A stretch of DNA of 64,000 nt from QPIN01 sp965224575 (GTDB lineage Bacteria > Pseudomonadota > Gammaproteobacteria > Methylococcales > Methylomonadaceae), in contig CBDCZQ010000006.1 of the NCBI GenBank assembly GCA_965224575.1, positions 1,488,001 to 1,552,000 on the forward strand. The letters run 5' to 3'. Numbering within the stretch: the stretch's first letter is position 1; the number at the start of each line of letters is the position of its first letter. Below the pieces are notes generated by a model. That model was not told the origin of the DNA. It saw only the letters and a program-made list of their open reading frames with translations, and did no database searches. Position numbers and translations under genes: made by a program. This document shows, one piece after another, positions 1-9,275 of the stretch.

Positions 1-593
1 CCTATTTCACCAGCGCTATTTTTAATGATGTGTAGGCCAATATCATGGAGTTGGGTTGCTGCTCTGTCTTGCTCAGATCCACTGACAGCAATTTTAAATT
101 TACGAGGTAGGTAAGCAAATTCAGGGTGCAGGGTGGTCCATTGACGAATAATCTCGCAGTAAGGGCGTGGATCTTCAATTTCATCAATACACACGCCAGC
201 TAGATGATCTGTTGTGGTATTTCTTAAACAATTACCGCTGGTTTGAATGGCATGCATTTGAACGCTAGCTAAGTCAGCAAGAATATCAGGTACATTTTTT
301 AATTCAGGCCAATTGAACTGGATGTTCTGTCTTGTCGTGATATGCGCATAACTTTTGTCATATTTTTTGGCTACATGAGCTAGCATTCGGAGTTGCTTTG
401 ATGAGAGTAAGCCGTATGGGCCAGCAACCCGTAGCATAGGTGCATGGGTTTGAATATATAAGCCGTTCATCAAGCGTAATGCGCGAAATTCATCTTCACC
501 AAGTTCGCCATTTAGGTAGCGCTCAGTTTGTCCTCTAAATTGACTGACTCGTTCGTTTAGTAGGGTTTGGTCATCGTTATTATATTGATACAT
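1..593 (-). CDS. cysI: Sulfite reductase hemoprotein beta subunit, N-terminal part (truncated by window edge)
   Basis: An open frame runs leftward from an ATG at 593 off the window edge, giving about 197 residues and no stop. It begins MYQYNNDDQTLLNERV and contains TTRQNIQFNW, SGNCLRNTTTDHLAGV and EFAYLPRKFKIAVSG. These are conserved N-terminal segments of the siroheme/4Fe-4S sulfite reductase family in its Pseudomonas-type form. The enzyme reduces sulfite to sulfide for cysteine synthesis in the cytoplasm. The Cys ligands of the cluster lie in the missing C-terminal half, so a nitrite reductase relative cannot be fully excluded. The match to CysI is strong over the whole visible part. The gene is divergent from nhaD. 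Confidence 0.9.
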   Translation of the reverse strand, partial: MYQYNNDDQTLLNERVSQFRGQTERYLNGELGEDEFRALRLMNGLYIQTHAPMLRVAGPYGLLSSKQLRMLAHVAKKYDKSYAHITTRQNIQFNWPELKNVPDILADLASVQMHAIQTSGNCLRNTTTDHLAGVCIDEIEDPRPYCEIIRQWTTLHPEFAYLPRKFKIAVSGSEQDRAATQLHDIGLHIIKNSAGEI

Positions 594-737
594 TAATCAA
601 GCTAAGTTAGTTTCAAGCAAAAATCAGAACCTTTAATCATATACTGAGATCGTTTAAATGACAAAGAATATTATATGGTGCTATTATTATGAGTTGATAG
701 TCATAATTATAATGGGTTCTAGAGCGAGGGGGTTGTT

Positions 738-2099
738 TTGTTACGTTTGTTATTGATGTTTGCCGGTCTACTATTTTTGCCTGAAATGGCAATGGCTGAA
801 GAGTATAAAGAGGACTTTACTAATTTAGGTCTTACGGGAACAGAGAGAGGTCTTTATACAGTTCTGATTTTTATTATCGCATACGGCTTTGTTATGGCTG
901 AAGAATTTACTGGTTTGCGTAAGTCCAAACCGGTTATTTTAGCAGCTGGAATAATCTGGGCTCATGCTGCTATTTTGGCGAGAGATGCAGGTGTTTCTGT
1001 AGAACAATTGCATGAAGCTTTTGAATATAATTTGGCTGAATTTGCTGCTTTGATGCTGTTTTTGTTGGTTGCAATGACTTATATCAATGCGATGGCAGAG
1101 CGTAATGTATTTGAGGTGTTAAGGTCATGGATGATTAGAAAAAAGTTTAGTTATAAGCAACTTTTTTGGGTAACAGGCATTATTACCTTCTTTTTATCTT
1201 CGGTTGCGGATAATCTGACTTCTGCTTTGCTAGTAGGTGCAGTAGTGATGGCAGTTGGTAAAGGCAACGATAAATTTGTCGCTATTGGGTTGGTGAATTT
1301 GGTAGTAGCCGCAAATGCAGGGGGTGCATTTAGTCCTTTTGGAGATATTACAACCTTGATGGTCTGGCAAGCTGGATATGCTGAGTTTTTTGACTTTTTT
1401 GCATTATTCATTCCTTCAGTTGTGAATTATGTTGTGCCTGCTGTCTTTATGTATATGGCAGTGCCGGATGAGCAGCCCGCTGCGACAAAGGAAGATGTTG
1501 CCGTACTAAAGCCAGGAGCAATACAGGTCTGTGGTTTGTTTTTATTAACGATTGTAACTGCAGTAAGTTTTAAACAATTCTTACATTTGCCACCATTTAT
1601 GGGGATGATGGTGGGGTTGTCTGTATTAATGATATATGGCTTTAGTATTAACAAGCTGTATCAAGAAAAATTTGATATTTTTGATAAAGTGCGTGACGCT
1701 GAATGGGATACATTATTTTTCTTCTTCGGTGTTGTATTTGCTGTGGGTGGTTTAGGATATATTGGTTATCTGGAGTTACTATCAGGTGCGATGTATGATG
1801 GTCTGGGCGATACAACGGCGAACATTCTTGTCGGGATTATCTCAGCTATTGTCGATAATATTCCGGTGATGTTTGCAGTTTTGAATATGAACTTGGATAT
1901 GGATTTATATCAATGGTTGCTGGCTACATTAACCGCGGGCACAGGTGGTTCCTTGTTATCTGTAGGGTCTGCTGCTGGTGTTGCATTAATGGGAACATCT
2001 AAGCATAAGTATACTTTTTTTAGCCATATGAAATGGACTCCACATATTGCGATTGGATATTTTGCGAGCATTTTTGTGCATTATTTGGTTAATGGTTAA
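738..2099 (+). CDS. nhaD: NhaD-type Na+/H+ antiporter
   Basis: 453 residues, the usual length for NhaD. A signal-like N-terminus (MLRLLLMFAGLLFLPEMAMA) is followed by about a dozen hydrophobic segments. The segment FFLSSVADNLTSALLVGAVV and the later VGIISAIVDNIPVMFAVL carry the paired S-x-x-x-DN motifs typical of NhaD and the ion-transporter (arsenite/Na+) superfamily. It would sit in the inner membrane and exchange Na+ for protons. The start is a TTG at 738 preceded by a purine-rich GAGCGAGGGGG at 722-732, a good ribosome site. It stands alone, divergent from cysI, and ends at a strong hairpin terminator. Sodium extrusion suggests a saline or alkaline habitat, which is only an inference. Confidence 0.9.
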   Translation: MLRLLLMFAGLLFLPEMAMAEEYKEDFTNLGLTGTERGLYTVLIFIIAYGFVMAEEFTGLRKSKPVILAAGIIWAHAAILARDAGVSVEQLHEAFEYNLAEFAALMLFLLVAMTYINAMAERNVFEVLRSWMIRKKFSYKQLFWVTGIITFFLSSVADNLTSALLVGAVVMAVGKGNDKFVAIGLVNLVVAANAGGAFSPFGDITTLMVWQAGYAEFFDFFALFIPSVVNYVVPAVFMYMAVPDEQPAATKEDVAVLKPGAIQVCGLFLLTIVTAVSFKQFLHLPPFMGMMVGLSVLMIYGFSINKLYQEKFDIFDKVRDAEWDTLFFFFGVVFAVGGLGYIGYLELLSGAMYDGLGDTTANILVGIISAIVDNIPVMFAVLNMNLDMDLYQWLLATLTAGTGGSLLSVGSAAGVALMGTSKHKYTFFSHMKWTPHIAIGYFASIFVHYLVNG

Positions 2100-2165
2100 A
2101 AGATATAATGTAAGAGTTTTTATGGGTATCTGCTGAGCTAGATATTCCTTAATGGATATATATAT

Positions 2166-2219
2166 AAAGCATCTTTTTGGTTTGTGTGTTCTGCCGCAAA
2201 CTGAAAAGGTGCTTTTTTA
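2166..2219 (+). terminator. Intrinsic terminator after nhaD
   Basis: Long imperfect stem: AAAGCATCTTTTTGGTTTG pairs with CAAACTGAAAAGGTGCTTT around a 12-base loop, followed by a T run. It lies between nhaD and the convergent ampG-like gene. The A run on the other side means it could also serve the minus strand. Confidence 0.8.
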
Positions 2220-2277
2220 TGTCTTAAGTCTTTACACAAAATAACCACTTGATAGATAGATAATTTGTTAGATTTAT

Positions 2278-3837
2278 TTAGGGCGCTACTGTTGTATGTT
2301 TGAAGCGTTTTCCTGCCCAGACTATAAGAAATAGTACTGGGAGACCCATTAAAGCAGTCACTAAAAAAAAGCGTGGATAACCAATAGTTTCAACCAATGT
2401 TCCAGAATATCCACCTAATATTTTAGGTAATAATGTCATTAGTGAGCTGAAAATAGCATATTGCACTGCGGTAAATGAAATATTAGTCAGGCTTGATAAA
2501 AATGCAATAAATGCAGCACTTGCAAGACCTGCAGATAAATTATCTGCTGAAATAACGATGATTAGCATCGTCATGTCATGACCAGCTTGAGCTAGCATTA
2601 CAAAAAGTAAATTGGTTAAAGCGGATAATAGAGCGCCTAAAAAAAGAATTCGCATAACTCCAAATCGCACAGCCAATAAGCCACCAAGAAACCCACCAGC
2701 GATAGTCATCAATAATCCAAAGCTTTTAACAACACTGGCAATTTCAGGTTTAGTGAATCCAAGGTCTTGATAAAATACATTAGAGATGACACCTAATACA
2801 ATATCTGAGATACGATAAAGACCGATTAATGCTAATAGTAGCCAAGCTAAGGACCAGCCAAATCGCTGAAAAAAATCTTTTATTGGTTCGAGATATGTTT
2901 GTTTAATGATTTGTTGTTGGACAATGCCTGACCAGATAACAAATTTGGCTATCATTGCTGCAATTAATAGAGCAAAAGCCAAGCGGCATAGCTCAATAAG
3001 GAATGAAGCTAATGGCTTGTTGGCAAGCAGGTTAGATAAAGGTTTAATGCTTAATTGGGCAAAGCTTGAGCTAAAATAAAAACAAGCAATAAAGCCACTA
3101 ACAGATAAGATAAATAACAAAAGGAAACCTAAATTATTTTGTTGATTTGGTGCGCTTATATTTTGATTTTGAGGACTAGGCTCAGAAATGGTCAATGTGG
3201 TAATAATTCCTGTTAACATGATGCTAGTCATTATGAAGTAAGTCCACTGCCATGCTTGATAATTATAGCTCTGCATTGTTGAGCCAAAATAACTAGCTAA
3301 AAATAAGGCGCCAGCACCTGCTAGAATCATTCCGATTCGATAACCTGCAATATAGCTTGATGACATTAAAGTTTGCAAATCGCTATCTGCTGATTCAATT
3401 CGGTATGCATCAATGACAATGTCTTGAGTTGCAGATGAAAAACCTAAAAATACAGCTGCCCATGCCATTAAGTTAAGCGAGTCAACAGCAGGATCAATTA
3501 ATGCCATTGCACTTATTGCCAGCATGATCATAAGTTGTGAAAATAATAACCATGCCCGTCTTTTACCGAGCCTTTTAGTCAAAAGGGGTAAAGGCAGTTG
3601 GTCGATAAGTGGAGCCCAGACAAATTTGAAGGAATAGCCTAGTGCAGCCCAGCTAAAATAAGTGACAGCACCTCTTTCAACGCCAGCTTCTCTTAACCAG
3701 AGGCTAAGAGATGAAAAAATCAATAATAAAGGGACGCCGGCAGAAATTCCTAGAAACAACATGGTCAACACTCGAGGATGGCTGAATGTACTTATTGTTT
3801 CTTGCCAACTTTTGGTGGGAGTTGCTTGATTTATCAT
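2278..3837 (-). CDS. ampG: AmpG-like MFS permease (muropeptide importer)
   Basis: 519 residues with 12 or more hydrophobic segments. The N-terminus (FLGISAGVPLLLIFSSLSLWLREAG) and the following YSFKFVWAPLIDQLPLP with GKRRAWL are typical of AmpG. AmpG is the inner-membrane permease that brings anhydro-muropeptides back for cell-wall recycling. A longer loop in the middle (around residues 210-310) contains an extra hydrophobic region. The start overlaps the stop of the upstream exonuclease gene by four bases (ATGA at 3834-3837), so the two are co-transcribed. No AmpR/AmpC regulator or beta-lactamase is nearby. Family assignment is firm; the exact substrate is inferred. Confidence 0.85.
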   Translation of the reverse strand: MINQATPTKSWQETISTFSHPRVLTMLFLGISAGVPLLLIFSSLSLWLREAGVERGAVTYFSWAALGYSFKFVWAPLIDQLPLPLLTKRLGKRRAWLLFSQLMIMLAISAMALIDPAVDSLNLMAWAAVFLGFSSATQDIVIDAYRIESADSDLQTLMSSSYIAGYRIGMILAGAGALFLASYFGSTMQSYNYQAWQWTYFIMTSIMLTGIITTLTISEPSPQNQNISAPNQQNNLGFLLLFILSVSGFIACFYFSSSFAQLSIKPLSNLLANKPLASFLIELCRLAFALLIAAMIAKFVIWSGIVQQQIIKQTYLEPIKDFFQRFGWSLAWLLLALIGLYRISDIVLGVISNVFYQDLGFTKPEIASVVKSFGLLMTIAGGFLGGLLAVRFGVMRILFLGALLSALTNLLFVMLAQAGHDMTMLIIVISADNLSAGLASAAFIAFLSSLTNISFTAVQYAIFSSLMTLLPKILGGYSGTLVETIGYPRFFLVTALMGLPVLFLIVWAGKRFKHTTVAP

Positions 3838-4613
3838 GAAGGCATGGTGTAATTATAATCAATAATTAATGGAGCATGATCAGAAAACCGTTCATTTTTA
3901 TAAATTTCAGTACCTAATACTTTGCCCTTTAAATTGGGTGATAAAATTTGATAATCAATGCGCCAGCCAACGTTATTAGCCCAAGCTTGTCCACGATTTG
4001 ACCACCAGGTATATTGGTGTTCTTCTTGCACAATTTCGCGAAAAGCATCGACAAAATCCATTTCATAAAATAATTTATCTAACCAGGTGCGTTCCTCAGG
4101 TAAAAAACCAGAATTTTTTTGGTTACCTTTCCAGTTACGAATATCTTCATTTTTATGAGCAATATTCCAATCCCCGCAAATAATATAGTCACGCCCTGAT
4201 ATTTTCATTTGTGCTAATTTTTCCATCATATGATCCATACAACGATATTTGACCTGTTGGCGTTCTTCTTTTGCTGAACCAGAAGGCATGTATAGTGATA
4301 TGACGCTTAAATTTGCAAACTTAGCTTCAATATATCGACCTTCAGTATCAAACTCATCATTACCCATGCCAATAATAATTTCGTCAGGTTTTTTGCGACA
4401 ATATAACGCGACTCCACTATAACCTTTTTTTTCTGCATCATGATAAGAACAATGATAATTTTTAGGCCAAAATGCTTCCGCGATGAGTTGCTCTGTTTGG
4501 GCTTTAGTTTCTTGAATGCAAATAACGTCAGCATTTTGTCGTTCTAGCCAAGGGAAAAAGCCTTTGCGCTCAGCTGCTCTTATGCCATTTGCATTGAGTG
4601 AAATAATACGCAT
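3834..4613 (-). CDS. xthA: Exodeoxyribonuclease III (AP endonuclease family)
   Basis: 259 residues, full length for the ExoIII/EEP family. The catalytic landmarks are present: SLNANGIRAA, the metal-binding Glu in CIQETK, GDWNIAHKNEDIRNWKGN with the catalytic Asp/Asn, and the C-terminal SDHAPLIIDY. This enzyme cuts DNA at abasic sites and degrades 3' ends in base-excision repair. The overall sequence also resembles Pseudomonas Crc, a catalytically dead relative that acts in catabolite control. Here the active-site residues are intact, so a nuclease is the better call. It is the first gene of a two-gene unit with the AmpG-like permease and is divergent from rpmE. Confidence 0.92.
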   Translation of the reverse strand: MRIISLNANGIRAAERKGFFPWLERQNADVICIQETKAQTEQLIAEAFWPKNYHCSYHDAEKKGYSGVALYCRKKPDEIIIGMGNDEFDTEGRYIEAKFANLSVISLYMPSGSAKEERQQVKYRCMDHMMEKLAQMKISGRDYIICGDWNIAHKNEDIRNWKGNQKNSGFLPEERTWLDKLFYEMDFVDAFREIVQEEHQYTWWSNRGQAWANNVGWRIDYQILSPNLKGKVLGTEIYKNERFSDHAPLIIDYNYTMPS

Positions 4614-4626
4614 AATAAAATGAATG

Positions 4627-4655
4627 TTGCAGAATTAGTGAGTAAATCGTATTAT
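4627..4655 (+). promoter_or_regulatory. Candidate sigma-70 promoter for rpmE
   Basis: TTGCAG (4627-4632) and TATTAT (4650-4655) are separated by 17 bases, upstream of the L31 gene in the xthA-rpmE divergent gap. It leaves a leader of roughly 45 bases, which in other gammaproteobacteria can carry an L31 autoregulatory site; none was identified here. Confidence 0.5.
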
Positions 4656-4706
4656 ACTCAGTTCTCTTTTAAGTATGTAGCCCATTTTGGGTAATGTGGA
4701 AGTAAA

Positions 4707-4907
4707 ATGAAACCAGAAATTCATCCAGAATATAAACAGATTACAGTAACATGTGGTTGTGGTAATAAATTTGAAACAGGCTCAGTATTAACTGAAGATT
4801 TGCATGTGGAAGTATGTTCTTCGTGCCATCCTTTTTATACTGGAAAGCAAAGAGTTGTTGATACAGCTGGGCGTGTAGATAAATTTCGCAAGAGATTCGG
4901 TAAATAA
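4707..4907 (+). CDS. rpmE: 50S ribosomal protein L31
   Basis: 66 residues, the normal size. Begins MKPEIHPEYKQITVTCGCGN and carries the four zinc-binding cysteines as CxC (residues 16 and 18) and CSSC (37 and 40), followed by HPFYTGKQR. It is therefore the zinc-containing (C+) type of L31, a large-subunit component at the inter-subunit bridge. The ribosome site is GGAAG about eight bases before the ATG. It is transcribed alone, ahead of gltA in the same direction with a gap of about 55 bases. Confidence 0.97.
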   Translation: MKPEIHPEYKQITVTCGCGNKFETGSVLTEDLHVEVCSSCHPFYTGKQRVVDTAGRVDKFRKRFGK

Positions 4908-4961
4908 ATTTTTTTATTTTTCTTCTGGATTGTTGATTAGTAAGTAAAGGATTTTAGATTT

Positions 4962-6269
4962 ATGGCTAAAGAGACGGTAACAATAAGAAATAATGTCAAT
5001 GGAAAAGAGGCGGATTTTTCTTTACTAAGAGGTACTACTGGAACACCGGCGGTGGATATAGGTACTTTGAATAAAGAGTTAGGGGCATTTACTTTTGATC
5101 CTGGCTTTATGTCTACAGCAAGCTGTAAAAGTGCTATTACCTATATTGATGGTGAGAACGGTATTTTGCTTTACCGAGGATACCCTATTGAGCAGTTAGC
5201 AAAAAATAGCACCTTTCTAGAAGTCGCTTATTTATTAATGAATGGGGAGCTTCCTAACGAAGTTGAGTTATCCTCCTTTAGAGGTGAAATTAGGCAGCAT
5301 TCAATGATACATGAAGCATTAAGAGTTTTTTTTAATGGTTTTCATTACGATGCTCACCCAATGTCTATGATGGTGGGAGTCATGGGTTCATTATCTGCTT
5401 TTTATCATAGTGAACTCAATATGAATGACCCTGAGCATAGGCGTATTTCAGCAATGCGAATGCTTGCAAAGGTTCCGACTATCGCGGCAGCAAGTCATCG
5501 GCATTCAGTAGGTTGGCCATTTATCTATCCTCGATTAGACTTAGGATACTGTGAAAACTTTATGAATATGATGTTTTCTCTACCTGGGCAGCAATATATT
5601 GATGAAAATAATTATATAGACCCCATTGCCGTCAAGGCTTTAAATTTATTATTTATTTTACATGCTGATCACGAGCAAAATGCCAGTACTTCAACAGTAA
5701 GATTAGCAAGTAGTACGGGAGCTAATCCATATGCATGTATGGCGGCAGGAATAGCCGCATTATGGGGGCCTGCGCATGGTGGAGCAAATGAAGCTGTTTT
5801 AAGCATGTTGGCAGAAATTGGAACAGTTGACCGAATCCCTTTGTACATTGAAAAAGCAAAAGATAAAAATGATCCTTTTAGGCTCATGGGTTTTGGGCAC
5901 AGAGTCTATAAAAACTTTGATCCAAGAGCAACAATTACTCGTGATACTTGCTATGAAGTATTAGAAAAATTTCCAAGTGATGACCCACTATTTGAGTTAG
6001 CTTTGGCTTTAGAAGAATTTGCCTTGAAAGATGAATACTTTATTGAGAAAAAACTTTATCCTAATGTGGATTTTTATTCAGGTATTATTTATAAGGCTTT
6101 AAAAATTCCAGAAGATATGTTTACTGTTATGTTTGTGATCGCACGAACTGCGGGTTGGGTTTCTCATTGGTTGGAAATGATGGCTGAGCCTGGTCAGCGT
6201 ATTGGTCGGCCAAGACAAATTTATACAGGGTATGACACACGTAACTATATTGATTTAACTGAAAGATAA
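4962..6269 (+). CDS. gltA: Citrate synthase
   Basis: 435 residues, matching the hexameric NADH-regulated type II citrate synthase of Gram-negative bacteria. The active-site segments are visible: AKVPTIAAASHRHSVG, LHADHEQNAST (catalytic His), WGPAHGGANE (second His) and GFGHRVYKNFDPRA (catalytic Asp region near residue 320). It condenses oxaloacetate with acetyl-CoA to open the TCA cycle in the cytoplasm. It ends in QRIGRPRQIYTGYDTRNY as usual. It is convergent with mrcA, and no clear terminator was seen in the 120-base gap. Confidence 0.97.
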   Translation: MAKETVTIRNNVNGKEADFSLLRGTTGTPAVDIGTLNKELGAFTFDPGFMSTASCKSAITYIDGENGILLYRGYPIEQLAKNSTFLEVAYLLMNGELPNEVELSSFRGEIRQHSMIHEALRVFFNGFHYDAHPMSMMVGVMGSLSAFYHSELNMNDPEHRRISAMRMLAKVPTIAAASHRHSVGWPFIYPRLDLGYCENFMNMMFSLPGQQYIDENNYIDPIAVKALNLLFILHADHEQNASTSTVRLASSTGANPYACMAAGIAALWGPAHGGANEAVLSMLAEIGTVDRIPLYIEKAKDKNDPFRLMGFGHRVYKNFDPRATITRDTCYEVLEKFPSDDPLFELALALEEFALKDEYFIEKKLYPNVDFYSGIIYKALKIPEDMFTVMFVIARTAGWVSHWLEMMAEPGQRIGRPRQIYTGYDTRNYIDLTER

Positions 6270-6391
6270 GTGTGTCCGAATGCAATTGTTCTAACAGTTT
6301 TACGTCTGAAGAGGATGTATAAAGATAAGTAAAATAATAATGCTTAGGTATTTTTGCTTGTATCTATTTTGTTTATTCCTAAAATTTTTTA

Positions 6392-8788
6392 TTAAAATAA
6401 GCTTTCTTCCTCTTCCTCTTCTTCTTCTGCATCATTATTCTCTTCCTTATTATTTCCTTCATAGTTATCTATTTCATCTTGATGGAATGAGAATTCTGTT
6501 GGTACATTTTCATCTAAGAAAAACTCCCAAATACCAGTAGAAGAATCTGGTTGAGCTAGTAGTCCTGTTTTAGGGTCAATATAAGCTTTAGTTATTCCTT
6601 TTGGAGCCATAAGATCATGTTCAGGTTTGTTCTTTAACGCAGCTTGCATAAAGTCTATCCAGATAGGGAGTGCTGCTTTCCCTCCTGTTTCACGTCGGCC
6701 TAATGGAGTTGCTGCATCAAAACCTAGCCAGGCAGTTGCTGAAATACCAGCACTAAAACCATTAAACCAGGTGTCTCTTTGTTCGTTCGTTGTGCCTGTT
6801 TTTCCTGCGAGGTCATTTCGGTTTAAAATTTTAGCGCGAGTGGCTGTTCCTCTTTGAACGACATCTCGTAATAAAGAGTTCATTAGATAACTAATTTGTG
6901 GGGAAATAATTCGTGGAGCAACATGTGATTTGCCAACGTTATTTTCTTGGCACAAAGGGCAGGCAGTTTTAGGCTCAGCTTGAAATAAAATATTGCCTTT
7001 ATTATCTTCTATTCGATCAATAAGATAGGGTTTAACCAAAAACCCCCCGTTTTCAAATACAGAGAACATGGTAGCCATTTGTAGTGGCGTTGCATGTCCA
7101 CTGCCAAGTGCTAGGGAAAGACTGTTTGGTAATTGGTTTTTAGAAAAGCCAAAGCGTAGTGCAGTTTTAGTTACTTCTTTAATGCCAAGGTCTCTGAGTA
7201 GGCGAATTGAAACAAGATTTCTTGATTTTCGCAAGGCTGTTCTTAGAGGGGTCATACCAAAGAATTTTTTACTGTAGTTTTCTGGCCTCCATTCTCCCTC
7301 TTGTAAAGGATCGTCAACTACAATCGGTGCATCATTTATTAAGCTAGCTGTTGTAAATCCCTGTTCTAGAGCAGTCGTGTAGATAATAGGCTTAAAACCA
7401 GACCCAGGTTGACGTTTTGCTTGTGTAGCGCGGTTGTATTTATTATTGAAAAAGTCAAATCCACCCGTTAAGGCTAAGATAGCACCATTAGTTGAATTAA
7501 GGGCGACGAATGCAGCCTCAACTTTCGGTATTTGTGATAATTCCCAAGTCTTATCGAACCTTTGTCTAACTTGAATTAAATCATTTATGTTTAAAATATC
7601 TGTAATGGATTTTAAATTTGGTCCAAGTAAGTCTTGTGTTTTAAATTTTTTTGCCCAACGTATATTATTAAACGGCAATTCTATTAAGCTGTCATCCTTG
7701 AGCTTAGCAATAGCAATATTTTTTTCTATTTTTATAATCTGAGCTGATTGAGTATCACCAATTGTAGAAAAATCTGATTTATTGAATTCTTGCTTGTTCT
7801 TGTGTGGTAGGGAATGGTAGCCATGTCGTTGGTCATAAGCATGTAAAGCTGATCGTACTGCTCTTATAGCAGTTAATTGTAAGGAGCTATTAATCGTAGT
7901 ATAAACCTTCATTCCACTAGTGTACGCCTCCTCCCCTCCGAAATTCTCAAAAACTTCTTTCCGAACCATTTCTGAAATATAAGGTGCAAGAGATTTTGAT
8001 TTTGTCGAATGAATTGAGGATGAAATAGGTTGGTTTAAACTATTATCAAAATCTTGTTGACTAATGTAATTGAGTTCAAGCATTCGGCGTAAAACATAAT
8101 TTCTGCGCTGCAAAGCTCTTTCAGGGTTGGTTAAAGGGTTGAAAATAGACGGTGCTTTGGGTAAGCCAGCTAACATAGCTTGTTGTGAAAGGTCTAGCTC
8201 AGATAAATTTTTGCCGTAGTATGTTGAAGAGGCAGCTGCTATTCCATAAGCACGATGGCCTAAGAAAATCTTGTTTAAATAGAGTTCTAGAATTTTATTT
8301 TTTGAATATTTCTTATCTATTTTGAGGGCTAAGATTATTTCCTTAATTTTTCGTAGGTAGGTTTTTTCCCTGCTTAGTAGGAAGTTTCGGGTAACTTGCA
8401 TTGTTATAGTGCTACCGCCTTGTTTCTTTTTGCCAGTTAGGATCAACTGAATGGCTGCACGTATTAACCCTTTATAATCAACACCTGGGTGAGAATAGAA
8501 ATTACCATCTTCTGCTGCAAGAAAGGCATTGATTAATTGTTGTGGAACGTCATCAATAGTGATCGGAATTCTTTTTTTTTCTCCAAATTGTGCCAATAAA
8601 ACCTCATCACTACTATAAATATTTAAGGGTACTTTATATTCAATTACTTTGAGTTGTTCTATGTCCGGGAGTTCATCTTGTAACTTATTATAAAAATAAT
8701 ATCCAACTATTGCTATACAGAGGGAAGCAGTGGTGAAAAGGAAAAAAGTCCACTTTAAAATCTTAAACAAAAAATGAGATGTAGTCAC
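6392..8788 (-). CDS. mrcA: Penicillin-binding protein 1A (bifunctional transglycosylase/transpeptidase)
   Basis: 798 residues. There is one N-terminal membrane anchor (residues about 10-30), then a GT51 glycosyltransferase domain with EDGNFYSHPGVD and GGSTITMQVTRNF (residues about 90-140). A transpeptidase domain follows with the SxxK serine in RQPGSGFKPI, SRN in RKSRNLVS and KTG in LAGKTGTTNEQRD. It polymerises and cross-links peptidoglycan on the periplasmic face. The C-terminus ends in an unusual acidic tail with an eight-Glu run. It is divergent from pilM, the standard gammaproteobacterial arrangement of ponA/mrcA with the pilus operon. Confidence 0.95.
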   Translation of the reverse strand: MTTSHFLFKILKWTFFLFTTASLCIAIVGYYFYNKLQDELPDIEQLKVIEYKVPLNIYSSDEVLLAQFGEKKRIPITIDDVPQQLINAFLAAEDGNFYSHPGVDYKGLIRAAIQLILTGKKKQGGSTITMQVTRNFLLSREKTYLRKIKEIILALKIDKKYSKNKILELYLNKIFLGHRAYGIAAASSTYYGKNLSELDLSQQAMLAGLPKAPSIFNPLTNPERALQRRNYVLRRMLELNYISQQDFDNSLNQPISSSIHSTKSKSLAPYISEMVRKEVFENFGGEEAYTSGMKVYTTINSSLQLTAIRAVRSALHAYDQRHGYHSLPHKNKQEFNKSDFSTIGDTQSAQIIKIEKNIAIAKLKDDSLIELPFNNIRWAKKFKTQDLLGPNLKSITDILNINDLIQVRQRFDKTWELSQIPKVEAAFVALNSTNGAILALTGGFDFFNNKYNRATQAKRQPGSGFKPIIYTTALEQGFTTASLINDAPIVVDDPLQEGEWRPENYSKKFFGMTPLRTALRKSRNLVSIRLLRDLGIKEVTKTALRFGFSKNQLPNSLSLALGSGHATPLQMATMFSVFENGGFLVKPYLIDRIEDNKGNILFQAEPKTACPLCQENNVGKSHVAPRIISPQISYLMNSLLRDVVQRGTATRAKILNRNDLAGKTGTTNEQRDTWFNGFSAGISATAWLGFDAATPLGRRETGGKAALPIWIDFMQAALKNKPEHDLMAPKGITKAYIDPKTGLLAQPDSSTGIWEFFLDENVPTEFSFHQDEIDNYEGNNKEENNDAEEEEEEEESLF

Positions 8789-9275
8789 AATGATTTATTG
8801 GAAAGATAAGAAGAAATTTTACAAGATGCCCCTTTATAAAAGAATGATTTGAAAGGCATTAGGCAAATTGGTTGTGTCTGAGAATGGTTAGATTGTACTG
8901 CATTATAGTGGCTATTGATAGAGATGCGTTTTTTATTAAAAAATAGAGTTTAAGCCTATTTAAAAATGATTTGGAAAATAATAATAATACCGCTCTTAAT
9001 GCCCTGTTTTTTTACTATATTGATACCATAGCCCATTTTTAATGACTAAAAATAATAATAATAAAAATATAAATATAGAGTTAAGTGATTGAAATAAATG
9101 TTTTTTTATTTTCATTGAGAGTAAATGTTTTTCATTTAATGTAAAAATTTAAAAGACTACTATACTTTGGAACTAAAGTAACTTTGATTGTTATAAATCA
9201 ATAAAATTGACATTAAAAAAACGTAATGCAAGTAAATAGTTATTTAAGTTTTTATATTATTAAAAGGGTTCATCA
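8789..9275. other. Intergenic region between mrcA and pilM
   Basis: About 490 bases, very AT-rich with short (AAT)n runs near 8978-8990 and 9049-9062. No convincing open frame was found. It must hold the divergent promoters of mrcA and the pil operon. TATACT at 9161-9166 and TTGACA at 9207-9212 are visible, but neither has a well-spaced partner, so no promoter is called. Confidence 0.6.
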
